Source: an uncultured Clostridia bacterium
GTDB lineage: Bacteria > Bacillota > Clostridia > Oscillospirales > Ruminococcaceae
Reading direction: 5' to 3'
Length of the DNA: 38,973 bases
Assembly: GCA_947631535.1 (NCBI GenBank)
Contig: CANRLU010000009.1
Span: 1 to 38,973 of the forward strand
The notes under the pieces were generated by a model, which saw only the letters and a list, made by a program, of their open reading frames with translations, was not told where the DNA came from and ran no database searches. Positions 23,042 to 31,218 of this stretch are shown here, piece by piece (position 1 is the stretch's first letter; the number at the start of each line of letters is the position of its first letter). The position numbers and the translations under genes are program-made.

Positions 23042-24166
23042 ATGTCTTACAAAGAATACGGCCCGTTAATCTCGGACTTGATTTACCTTGTAATATGCGC
23101 AACAGAGGAAAAAACTCCCGACGCAGAGAGAGTCGGCAGAATTGATCTCTCGGCGCTGTATACGCTCTCGGAGCGTAATCTTCTGACGGCGATAGTCGCT
23201 ATGGCTCTGGAAAGCGCAGGAATCAAGGACGCTGCGTTTACCCAAGCAAAGGGCAAAGCCGTGCGCAAAGCGGTGATGTTTGATATTGAGCGCGCCGAGA
23301 TCACTGCCGAGCTTGAGAAGTCCGGCATATGGTATATGCCGATAAAGGGCTCTGTTCTGAAAGATATTTATCCGAAGCTCGGAATGAGGCAGATGGCGGA
23401 CAACGACATTTTGTACGACGGGTCAAAGACGCAGGAGCTCCGCGAAATAATGGAAAAGCGCGGCTATTCCGTGGGCGACGGCTTCGGAAAAGGAGTTCAC
23501 GATCAATATTTCAAAGAACCTGTGCTGAACTTTGAAATGCACAGAATGTTGTTTGCGCCGTCGGTCGGGCAAAAAATTTACGAATATTATTCCGACCCGA
23601 CGTCTTTGATGATAAGGGATACCGACAGCAACTGCGGGCGGCATTTTTCGGCGGAAGATTTCTATGTATATATGATAGCGCACGAATATAAGCACTATTC
23701 CGCAGGAGGCACAGGGCTGAGGTCGCTTTTGGATACATATTTATATCTGAAAAAGGAAAAACCGGATATGAACCGCGTCTCAGAAGAACTCGAAAAGCTC
23801 GGAATCGGTGCATTTGAAGCTAAGAACCGCTCGCTGTCGCTTCATCTGTTCGGCGGGGAGACCCTGACGGAGCAAGACTGTGAAATGCTTAGGTATATTC
23901 TTAGCTCCGGCACCTACGGAACTACCTCGAACCGCATTGCAAATCAGGTGAACGAGCTGGGAGGAGGCAGGCTCGGGAAGGTAAAATATCTTTGCAGCCG
24001 AATTTTCCTGCCAATGGACGATGTAAAGACCGCCTATCCGTTCTTTTATAAGCATAAGATTCTTATGCCTTTTCTTGTAATATTCCGCTTGGGCAAAGCG
24101 CTGACCGTTAGGCGGGCGGAAGTCAGAGCGGAATTGGAGATTCTTGCGAAGAGGGAAAAGAAGTGA
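23042..24166 (+). CDS. Nucleotidyltransferase family protein (NTP_transf_5 type)
   Basis: A 374-aa protein with a nucleotidyltransferase fold. The core motif MPIKGSVLKDIYP (99-111) is followed by RQMADNDILYD (116-126), where Asp120 and Asp122 are the expected metal ligands. The helical C-terminal part (AEDFYVYMIAHEYKHYSAGG) is typical of the uncharacterised family found beside lasso-peptide and other RiPP genes. It starts six bases after the peptidase gene, with AAAGGGGTGA. Predicted role: transfer of a nucleotide (or sugar from a nucleotide) to the peptide or another partner; the substrate is not known. It is the last gene before a new promoter. Confidence 0.82.
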   Translation: MSYKEYGPLISDLIYLVICATEEKTPDAERVGRIDLSALYTLSERNLLTAIVAMALESAGIKDAAFTQAKGKAVRKAVMFDIERAEITAELEKSGIWYMPIKGSVLKDIYPKLGMRQMADNDILYDGSKTQELREIMEKRGYSVGDGFGKGVHDQYFKEPVLNFEMHRMLFAPSVGQKIYEYYSDPTSLMIRDTDSNCGRHFSAEDFYVYMIAHEYKHYSAGGTGLRSLLDTYLYLKKEKPDMNRVSEELEKLGIGAFEAKNRSLSLHLFGGETLTEQDCEMLRYILSSGTYGTTSNRIANQVNELGGGRLGKVKYLCSRIFLPMDDVKTAYPFFYKHKILMPFLVIFRLGKALTVRRAEVRAELEILAKREKK

Positions 24167-24219
24167 GGTAAAATCAGCGCTGCCGTGATGCGCGGCACTG
24201 TCGCCGAGCATCGAAAAAC

Positions 24220-24248
24220 TTGACAAGTGCAAGAGGGCGTGGTATTAT
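24220..24248 (+). promoter_or_regulatory. Promoter of the inositol-monophosphatase-like gene
   Basis: TTGACA (24220-24225), 17-base spacer, TATTAT (24243-24248). The start codon is 28 bases downstream. No terminator with a T tract separates it from the preceding operon, so read-through is possible. Confidence 0.8.
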
Positions 24249-24276
24249 GATCATATAATAAAAAGAGGGGGATATT

Positions 24277-25041
24277 ATGGATTATACTGCCGTTGAAAAG
24301 TTGGTTTTAGAGACAAAAAAGATAATCATGTCGAAAACCTCGCTGAAAGTTTCCGTCAAAGCCAAAAATGACTTTGTTACAGACGTCGATCTTGCCATAA
24401 GCGGGTTTTTAAAGGAAAAACTGCGTGAAATAGATCCTTCTGTAGGCTTTCTGTCGGAAGAAGAGAAGGGCTCGCTGTCCGATAACTGCTGGATTCTGGA
24501 TCCGATAGACGGAACTACCAATCTTATTTACGGGTATAATCTCAGCTCGGTATCTTTAGGGCATTATTACAACGGCCAAATTATATACGGGATAGTATAT
24601 AATCCGTTCACGGAGGAGATCTTTACCGCCGAAAAGGGCAAGGGAGCTTACTATAATCATAAGTTGCAGCTAAAAGTAAGCTCACGCACCATTTCCGAGA
24701 GCCTTATAGAATTCGGCGCGGGCTCTACTCATAAAGAAAACGCCGAGGAAAGCTTCAGGCTTGTGATCGAAATTTTCAAGCATTGCGTCGATGTCCGCAG
24801 AATATGTTCTTCGGCAATAGACCTTTGCTATATTGCTGCCGGAAGGATCGACGGCTATTTCGAAAAGGTATTAAAGCCTTGGGATCTTGCCGCGGGCTCT
24901 CTGATCCTTGAGGAAGCAGGGGGAAAGATCACCGATTATAAGGGTGATCCTCTTCAGTTCGCAACGAGCACTTCGGCGGTCGCATCTAATGGCGTAATCC
25001 ACGATTTCCTGATTAAAACCATAAGCAACTTCGGCGATTAG
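24277..25041 (+). CDS. Inositol monophosphatase family protein
   Basis: A 254-aa Mg-dependent sugar/nucleotide phosphatase. Motifs are KNDFVTDVD (30-38), EEEKG with Glu61/62, the metal site WILDPIDGTTN with Asp75 and Asp78, and PWDLAAGSLILEEAGG with Asp203. Family members hydrolyse inositol-1-phosphate, 3'-phosphoadenosine phosphates or fructose-1,6-bisphosphate; motifs alone do not decide which. It has its own promoter and is followed after 24 bases by the two-TM protein gene. A nucleotide-phosphate substrate would fit the adjacent conflict-like block, but this is conjecture. Confidence 0.92.
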   Translation: MDYTAVEKLVLETKKIIMSKTSLKVSVKAKNDFVTDVDLAISGFLKEKLREIDPSVGFLSEEEKGSLSDNCWILDPIDGTTNLIYGYNLSSVSLGHYYNGQIIYGIVYNPFTEEIFTAEKGKGAYYNHKLQLKVSSRTISESLIEFGAGSTHKENAEESFRLVIEIFKHCVDVRRICSSAIDLCYIAAGRIDGYFEKVLKPWDLAAGSLILEEAGGKITDYKGDPLQFATSTSAVASNGVIHDFLIKTISNFGD

Positions 25042-25065
25042 AGTTTTAAATGGGAGATAATGAAG

Positions 25066-25863
25066 ATGAGCGATTCCTCAAAACATTATGAAAAAATAAA
25101 TAACATTTCGGTCTCAATACTTCTTCTCGTGTTTCAGGCGTATCTAATGTTCGCGCTCAGCGGTATAGACCTGTTGAATTTTTCGATGATTCAGAACAGC
25201 GTGACCAGATATTGCGTTCAGGTCCTGGTCCAGCTCCTGGTTTTTACCTGCTTATATACGGTCATTCATATTGTAGTTAAAAAGACGTATTTTTTCGTCT
25301 GGAAGCACAGGAACAGAAGCATTTGGCTCGAAGGAATGTGGCTTCATATCCACGTTAAAAACAATATAAGGGTCGGTACCGTTGAGATCAAGCAGCACTT
25401 CAACGAAATCGGCGGAATAGGACATAATATAAGTCCCAACAGCGCGGATAAAAAAGATACGACGTGGTCTTATGTTACCGGATGGGTGGAAGATGTAAAC
25501 GGAGCGCGTGACTTTGTGGCATATTATAAAGCAACAAAAGTCAAGAGCAATTCTACCCGCGACGGAGTTCACGCCCTGTCCTTAGAAACTCCAAACCAAA
25601 AAAACAAATTCACGACTCAGATGATCGGCGCGTTCCGCGACACCTTTGCCATTGAAAGCGACAGCATAAATGTGGTCAACGTCGGGGATCACGCAGGGGA
25701 GCTTTTCTTCTTTAAGATGTCGAAAAAATGCCGCGACTATCTTATCGACGAAAACGGTTTTTCATATCCCAAGCTCTCCACTTTACATACGCTGGAAGAG
25801 TTCAGCAGCGAGCCGTATGTGATAAAATTAAGGGAGATACTGCAGCAGCCTGAAAACTCATAA
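25066..25863 (+). CDS. Two-TM protein with beta-rich cytoplasmic domain (S-2TMbeta/Cap15-like?)
   Basis: A 265-aa membrane protein. Two hydrophobic helices (SVSILLLVFQAYLMFALSGI and YCVQVLVQLLVFTCLYTVIH) form the N-terminal ~75 residues. They are followed by a basic stretch and a ~180-residue domain that begins IWLEGMWLHIHV and reads as alternating beta strands. This order resembles the S-2TMbeta/Cap15 membrane effectors of CBASS-type systems, in which a beta-barrel senses a cyclic nucleotide. No cyclic-nucleotide synthase of that class is in the window, so the match is tentative. The ATG at 25066 is preferred over 25060 because GGGAG would be only three bases from the earlier one. It probably forms an operon with the phosphatase gene. 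Confidence 0.6.
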   Translation: MSDSSKHYEKINNISVSILLLVFQAYLMFALSGIDLLNFSMIQNSVTRYCVQVLVQLLVFTCLYTVIHIVVKKTYFFVWKHRNRSIWLEGMWLHIHVKNNIRVGTVEIKQHFNEIGGIGHNISPNSADKKDTTWSYVTGWVEDVNGARDFVAYYKATKVKSNSTRDGVHALSLETPNQKNKFTTQMIGAFRDTFAIESDSINVVNVGDHAGELFFFKMSKKCRDYLIDENGFSYPKLSTLHTLEEFSSEPYVIKLREILQQPENS

Positions 25864-25929
25864 ATTCTTTAAAACGGCCGCCGTCGGTCATCTTCTGACA
25901 AAGAGCAGATAAAAAATCACAGCATATTC

Positions 25930-25968
25930 AAGCCCTTGCCTCGGTCCGAACCGAGCAGGGGCTTTAAA
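25930..25968 (+). terminator. Terminator after the two-TM protein gene
   Basis: Arms AAGCCCTTGCCTCGGT and ACCGAGCAGGGGCTT (about 25930-25964) pair with one wobble and one bulge, followed by TAAATGATTT. It closes the phosphatase/two-TM unit. Otherwise bases 25864-26224 hold only the next promoter and a ~170-base leader with no recognised riboswitch. Confidence 0.7.
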
Positions 25969-26016
25969 TGATTTCCGATATGTCCGCAGATGTTCGGGCC
26001 CGAAGAACGGTATAGA

Positions 26017-26045
26017 TTGACCTCTTCGGCAAAAAATGATATAAT
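26017..26045 (+). promoter_or_regulatory. Promoter of the RyR/TPR/nuclease operon
   Basis: TTGACC (26017-26022), 17-base spacer, TATAAT (26040-26045), with TG one base upstream of the -10. The start codon lies 180 bases downstream. Confidence 0.8.
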
Positions 26046-26224
26046 TCCGTATAAAGACAAAGTCCGGAGAGAAACAGTGTGCGCTTTTGCCTAAAGAGCG
26101 CCTTCTTCGGAAGCAGTAAAACGCCTTTGGAGAAAATTTGCCATATTATCTTATGAAAAGCCGCAGATGACCGAATATCCTCGAAAAGCGGTAATATATG
26201 CTCTTAAGCAACAGGAGGATAAAA

Positions 26225-28135
26225 ATGTCCCAATCCGTAATTTATTCCGTTTTCTTTGCACTTTCACTGCTGTGCATTGCCGTGACCGGAATATGCGTAT
26301 TCAAAAACAAAAACGATCCGGCCGTGCCGATCATAGTCAAGCTTATAATAGGAATATATTTTGCCGCGTTTTGCTTCTGTCTGCCTGTGGACTTTGCAGC
26401 AGGTGTCGAGGAATTCGGCTGGGACTGCATAGAAAAATTCTTCATATCGATCCACCACGCTCTTCAGATATTCGTTGTCAATCTTGATTATTCCCACATA
26501 ACGGATACGGTGCAGAGTCTCGAAAACGAAGCCTTGAGAAATATTTATCTCGATTACGGCGCGGTGCTCTTTGTGACGGCTCCTTTTCTGACGTTCAGTG
26601 CGGTGCTCACGTTCTTTAAGAGCTTTTTGAACGGTATCGGATATAACCTCTGCCGCAAAAGACCGCTGTATATCTTTTCGGAATTAAACGGGCATGCGCT
26701 TATCCTTGCAAAAAATATCCTTGAAAAAGAAAAAGACTCCAAATTAAAGCCGATGATAGTTTTTACCGACGTGATCTTCGGCGAAAACGAAACCGGTTAT
26801 GAGCTGACCACGGAAGCGAGAAAAATCAAAGCGCTTTGCCTGAAAACAGATATCGCCCATCTGAATATAATATCCAAAAAGCAGGATACGGAGATATTCC
26901 TGATCGGCGAGGACGAGTCGGAAAACGTCCGGCAGGCTTCAATAATAACGGGCGCGCTGAATCAGAGCGTCAAAAAGCTGAATGTAAAGATATTCGTGTT
27001 CGCCTCAAAAGAAAGCAGCCGCTATACTCTCGATTCTTTGGACTGTACAAACCTTCTTAATCAGGACACCGTATCACAAAACAAAGCCAACGGCTTCAAG
27101 CTCCGCAGGATAAACTGCATAAGGCAGCTTGTGTGGAGAACGGTCCCCGATATGGACATCGTCGGTAAGAGCCGTGACGGCGTCATTTCGGTCATGATAG
27201 CCGGAATGGGATCATACGGCTTGGAATTTTTCAAGATGCTCGTCTGGTTCTGCCAGATCGACGGCTGTAAGTTGGAGATAAACCTTTTTGACAAAACCCC
27301 GAAGAGCGAGTACGGCGGACTCGAAAGCGTCATCGCAAGGCAGTGCCCCGAGCTTATCGAAAAGAACGGCACCGAATACGATATTATGATGTTCGACGGT
27401 ATAGATTTCACCACCGACGGGTTTGCGAAGCTTCTTGAAGGGAGCGGCAGCGTCTCCGAAAGGCTCAGGCGAACCGATATCGCCATAGTCTGCTCCGGCA
27501 ATGACGACCTGAACATCGAAATGTCAGTATATCTCAGGGAACTTTTCGACAAATGCAATCACGTCGTTATGGCCAAAGATAAGGAAACGGATATTGAAAA
27601 CGAAGTGCCGGACATATATTCGGTGGTCTACGACAGCAGAAAATACGGTTCGGTTTCGGGCGGCAGCAAAGCGGAATTTCTCAAGAACCATCAGGAGCAA
27701 AAATATCATATCCGGTTCATCGGCAGCGTAGACGAGCAGTATTCGTATGACAATATATACAGTGCAGAAAAAGAAGCCGACGCTTTTATATATCACAACA
27801 AATGGTCGAAGACGGCAGAGAAAACAAATGAGGAGCGCCTGAAGTTCGACAGATTCGAGTTTTACAGGCAGTCGTCTATGGCCACGGCCGTTCATCAGGG
27901 CTATTTGAGGGGCGCAGGTATTTACGGCAGAATAGAGTGCCTTTGCGGCAGAAATGATGATATGTGCGAATGTGAAAACTGCGTAAGGCGCAAGAGAATG
28001 GAGCACGCAAGATGGATGGCATATATGCGCTCCGAGGGGTATTCCTACCGAAAAGAGCGCTTTGACCGCGCCAAGCTGCACAATGACCTGATCGACTGGG
28101 GCGAACTCAGTAAATCGGAACATTCAAAGGATTAA
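26225..28135 (+). CDS. 3TM-TrkA_N(x2)-RyR membrane protein
   Basis: A 636-aa membrane protein. Three hydrophobic helices (about 5-25, 34-55 and 112-132) are followed by two Rossmann-like TrkA_N/RCK-type units. The first is about 146-310; the second begins VISVMIAGMGSYG with a GxGxxG loop and runs to about 490. The last ~60 residues (RRKRMEHARWMAYMRSEGYS, then KLHNDLIDWGELS) match the bacterial RyR domain. A Cys-rich stretch (CLCGRNDDMCECENC) precedes it and could bind zinc. TM-TrkA_N-RyR architectures have been proposed as nucleotide-sensing ion-channel-like effectors in bacterial conflict systems; function here is inferred. AGGAGG six bases before 26225 fixes the start. First gene of a four-gene operon. 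Confidence 0.78.
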   Translation: MSQSVIYSVFFALSLLCIAVTGICVFKNKNDPAVPIIVKLIIGIYFAAFCFCLPVDFAAGVEEFGWDCIEKFFISIHHALQIFVVNLDYSHITDTVQSLENEALRNIYLDYGAVLFVTAPFLTFSAVLTFFKSFLNGIGYNLCRKRPLYIFSELNGHALILAKNILEKEKDSKLKPMIVFTDVIFGENETGYELTTEARKIKALCLKTDIAHLNIISKKQDTEIFLIGEDESENVRQASIITGALNQSVKKLNVKIFVFASKESSRYTLDSLDCTNLLNQDTVSQNKANGFKLRRINCIRQLVWRTVPDMDIVGKSRDGVISVMIAGMGSYGLEFFKMLVWFCQIDGCKLEINLFDKTPKSEYGGLESVIARQCPELIEKNGTEYDIMMFDGIDFTTDGFAKLLEGSGSVSERLRRTDIAIVCSGNDDLNIEMSVYLRELFDKCNHVVMAKDKETDIENEVPDIYSVVYDSRKYGSVSGGSKAEFLKNHQEQKYHIRFIGSVDEQYSYDNIYSAEKEADAFIYHNKWSKTAEKTNEERLKFDRFEFYRQSSMATAVHQGYLRGAGIYGRIECLCGRNDDMCECENCVRRKRMEHARWMAYMRSEGYSYRKERFDRAKLHNDLIDWGELSKSEHSKD

Positions 28136-28158
28136 ATCAGTCTCAAAGGAGAAAATTT

Positions 28159-28434
28159 ATGTATACACCGCACCCGCTTGATACAAAAGATGTGATGCTC
28201 AGCGATGAAATTTTAGAGTTGACCGAAAAAATAGCCGAAAACGTCCACGAGGTCTGGGCGTCAGGAAGAATAGCCGAGGGCTGGACATACGGTGAGACGC
28301 GGGACGATGAAAAAAAGACGACGCCCTGTCTTGTGCCGTACAGCGAGCTTCCGGAATCGGAGAAGGAATATGACAGAAACACCGCGATGGAGACTATCAG
28401 AACAATTATTAAATTGGGATATAAAATCGTCTGA
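28159..28434 (+). CDS. Stand-alone RyR domain protein
   Basis: A 91-aa protein consisting of one RyR domain, the fold repeated in eukaryotic ryanodine receptors. Diagnostic segments are YTPHPLDTKDVMLSDEI, AENVHEVWASGRIAEGW, TTPCLVPYSELPESEKEYDR and ETIRTIIKLGY; together they are a very strong match. Bacterial RyR domains are thought to bind nucleotide-derived ligands. It lies 23 bases after the TM-TrkA_N-RyR gene, with AAAGGAG seven bases before its ATG. It could be a soluble ligand sensor or a competitor for the RyR domain of the membrane protein. Confidence 0.9.
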   Translation: MYTPHPLDTKDVMLSDEILELTEKIAENVHEVWASGRIAEGWTYGETRDDEKKTTPCLVPYSELPESEKEYDRNTAMETIRTIIKLGYKIV

Positions 28435-28459
28435 CCGACAATAAAAAGGAGCGTTATCA

Positions 28460-31180
28460 ATGCAATACATCGACATTTTTCTTGCGTCGTCCATCGACGA
28501 TCTTCACAATGAGCGAATGGAACTCGGCAACTACATCCGTATCCTGAATGACATGTATCAGAGCCGCGGGATATATTTCCGTCTGCATATGTGCGAAGAC
28601 ATCTCCGACGAGCTTTCAACAAAGCGCTCACAGGAGATTTACAACGACGTAATCCGGCAGTGCGATTATTTCTACATTATGTGCTGGCATAAAGTGGGGA
28701 AGTACACCTTAGAAGAGTTCGACGTCGCGCTTGAGCAGTTCCGTGATACCGGCAAAGCGCCGAAGATAACTACTTTCTTTAAGCAGACAGATGAACCCGC
28801 AGAGGCCGTTCGGAAGTTTATGGAGCGACTTGACGGCGAGCTCCAGCATTACTACACGGTCTTCGACAGCATAGACTCCGTCAAGCTGAAAATATTGCTT
28901 GAAATGGCCCAGCGTCCGGAGCTTCAGATGCAGGTGACCTGCCAAGACGCAAAGCTCACGCTAAACGGTCAGGAAGTCAAGGACATACATATGGACAGGC
29001 TCCCGTTTTATGCCAATCACGACAAAATAAACGAGCTTCGTGAGCGTCTCGAGCAGCTGAGCAAGGATTTTATCGATGTAAAGCTTGAAATAGCCGCCGA
29101 CCCGCAGAACGACGAGCTGTTTTCAAAGCTGTACAAGCTCAGCGGAGAGAAAAACAAGGCCGAGGAAGAACTTCACAAGCTTGAAATGGACCTGATGAAG
29201 CTTGCCTCTCGGGTGGTCGAGCTGTCCACAAGCGGAGAATATCTGACTCAGCGCGCAAAGACGGCTATGCAGCTGTTCGAGCAGGGCAGGGTCAGGGAGG
29301 CACTTGTCATTCTCGATGATGAAGAGCGCCGCCGCGACGCGCAGCGCACCGCCGAGAAGGCGACCGAGATCAAGAAAGAGTATCGGGCATACGTCAAAGA
29401 ATGTCAGCTTAAGATCGACGGGTTGACCTCGGAGGGCGTGACGGCGGAATCCGCAGAACAGATCGTTGCGCTTTATGAAGAGATCGAAGGCTACGTCCGC
29501 GACGGCGGGCTGGACAGGGCGTGCCTTATTGCCTATATGGATTTTCTTGTTAGTCAGCGCGATTATCAGAAAGCATTAAAAAAGGGCGAGCAGCTGTATC
29601 ATTACTTTAAAAGTACCGATGTTGATGATTACACTTGGGCAACATTCTGCAACGGTTTTGCCATCTTGAAAAGAAATATCAACAGCTATGGCGAGGCGGA
29701 AGATCTGTATAAAGAGGCGTTGGAGATTTATCGCAGATTGGCGGAAAATGATCCTCGGTCGTATGAACCCGATGTTGCGAATGCCTGCAATAATCTTGCC
29801 ACATTATATTATGCTGTAAATCATTATAAAGAAGCTGAAATATTATACAATGAAGCCTTCGGGATCTACCGCAAATTTTCAACATATTTTCCTTTGGAAT
29901 TTGAACCTGCTGTGGCGATGATATGCAAAAATCTTGCCTCATTATATGATGATACGAATTACCGCGAAGAAGCAGAAAAGCTGTACAACGAATCACTGAA
30001 CATATATCGCAGATTGGCAAAAGATGATCCTCAGGCTTATGACCCCTCTTTGGCGAGTATATACTTTGACCTTGCCATGTTATATGAAAAAGAAAAACGT
30101 CTCGACATGGCCGAAAAGCTGTTTAACGAGGCTTTGGATATCCGTCTGAGATTGGCAAAATATAACCCTCAGGCATATGAGCCTGATGTGGCGAAAACAT
30201 GCTATCATCTTGCCTCTTTATATTCCGAAGCTCATCGTTATGAGGATTCCGAAAGATTTTTTAAGCCTGCATTGATTATTTACCGTGAATTGGTAAAAGA
30301 ATTTCCTCAATCTTATGAGCCAGATCTAGCGATCACCTGCAATAATCTTGCTCTTTTATATCAGGCCGTTAATCGCTTTGAAGAAGCCGAAAAGCTGTTT
30401 AACGAGGCTTTAGAGATACTTCGCAGATTTGCAAGATCAAATCCCTCTGCATATGAGCCGGACTTGGCAAGTATATGCCATAATGCTGCTGTATTTTATT
30501 ATAGATATGTGAATCGGCCCGACATAGCTGAAAAATTATATAATGAGGCTTTGGAGGTATATCTCAGGCTGGCAAAAGATAATTCTCTGATCTATGAACC
30601 CTCTTTGGCGTATACATGCAGTGATCTTGCTCATCTGTATTATGACAATAAACGCTTTGATGAAGCCGAACAATTATTTAATACTTCCTTAACAATTTAC
30701 CTGAGATATGAAGCGGACAATCCGCAGGTATTTAAACCCAAACTGGCAAATGACTTCAATAATCTCGCTGTGCTGTATTGCAGTACAAACCGCTGCAAAG
30801 AAGCCGAGGAGCTGTTTTTAAAAGCGCTTGAGATCCGCCGGATATTGACAAAATACAACTCTCGGGCATACGGAACCGATTTGGCAGACACCTGCAATAA
30901 TCTTGCGATACTGTACAAGACCACATATCGCGGCGACCAAGCCGAGAGAATGTTTAACGAGGGTTTGGAGATCCGCCTGAGATTGGCGAAGGAAAATCCG
31001 CCGGCATATGAGCCGAGCCTTGCGCTGACGCTGTTTAATATGGGGGTCACATATGCAAAACTTCAGATTTTAGATTTTGCAGAGAGACTGTTTGGTGAGG
31101 CTTTTGAGCTTGCCAAAAAGTACAAGGACACTAACGGCATCTGCCGCCGGATCTATGAATCTATTTCATCGGATCAGTGA
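28460..31180 (+). CDS. DUF4062/TIR-like domain plus TPR-repeat protein
   Basis: A 906-aa protein. Residues 1-115 (YIDIFLASSIDDLHNERMEL, CEDISDELS, CDYFYIMC, LEEFDVAL) form a DUF4062/TIR-like alpha-beta domain, a class often acting as signalling or NAD-processing modules in immune proteins. Residues about 185-320 are charged and predicted coiled coil. Residues about 375-890 are 11 TPR-like units of about 50 residues, with consensus YEPDLA.TCNNLA.LY and AEKLYNEALEIYRRLAK. Codon use in the TPR part is visibly more AT-rich than in flanking housekeeping genes, fitting horizontal acquisition. It has no NTPase module, so it is not a classical STAND protein. It starts 25 bases after the RyR gene with AAAGGAG. 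Confidence 0.8.
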   Translation: MQYIDIFLASSIDDLHNERMELGNYIRILNDMYQSRGIYFRLHMCEDISDELSTKRSQEIYNDVIRQCDYFYIMCWHKVGKYTLEEFDVALEQFRDTGKAPKITTFFKQTDEPAEAVRKFMERLDGELQHYYTVFDSIDSVKLKILLEMAQRPELQMQVTCQDAKLTLNGQEVKDIHMDRLPFYANHDKINELRERLEQLSKDFIDVKLEIAADPQNDELFSKLYKLSGEKNKAEEELHKLEMDLMKLASRVVELSTSGEYLTQRAKTAMQLFEQGRVREALVILDDEERRRDAQRTAEKATEIKKEYRAYVKECQLKIDGLTSEGVTAESAEQIVALYEEIEGYVRDGGLDRACLIAYMDFLVSQRDYQKALKKGEQLYHYFKSTDVDDYTWATFCNGFAILKRNINSYGEAEDLYKEALEIYRRLAENDPRSYEPDVANACNNLATLYYAVNHYKEAEILYNEAFGIYRKFSTYFPLEFEPAVAMICKNLASLYDDTNYREEAEKLYNESLNIYRRLAKDDPQAYDPSLASIYFDLAMLYEKEKRLDMAEKLFNEALDIRLRLAKYNPQAYEPDVAKTCYHLASLYSEAHRYEDSERFFKPALIIYRELVKEFPQSYEPDLAITCNNLALLYQAVNRFEEAEKLFNEALEILRRFARSNPSAYEPDLASICHNAAVFYYRYVNRPDIAEKLYNEALEVYLRLAKDNSLIYEPSLAYTCSDLAHLYYDNKRFDEAEQLFNTSLTIYLRYEADNPQVFKPKLANDFNNLAVLYCSTNRCKEAEELFLKALEIRRILTKYNSRAYGTDLADTCNNLAILYKTTYRGDQAERMFNEGLEIRLRLAKENPPAYEPSLALTLFNMGVTYAKLQILDFAERLFGEAFELAKKYKDTNGICRRIYESISSDQ

Positions 31181-31218
31181 CCGATCATATCTTAACGCAA
31201 AAATCACGGGGTGAGGCT

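Noticed and set aside
18471-24166. Lasso-peptide cluster
   Set aside because: The HprK-like, PqqD-like and nucleotidyltransferase genes fit, but there is no asparagine-synthetase-like cyclase, and the S24/S26 protein is not the transglutaminase-like B2 protease of lasso systems.
23042-25863. Complete CBASS system (nucleotidyltransferase plus 2TM-beta effector)
   Set aside because: The nucleotidyltransferase is of the NTP_transf_5 type, not a CD-NTase/SMODS enzyme, and sits in a different transcription unit from the two-TM protein.
29640-31130. Regular ~150-base periodicity resembling a repeat array
   Set aside because: It is in frame and encodes TPR units; there are no identical direct repeats with unique spacers, so it is not CRISPR.
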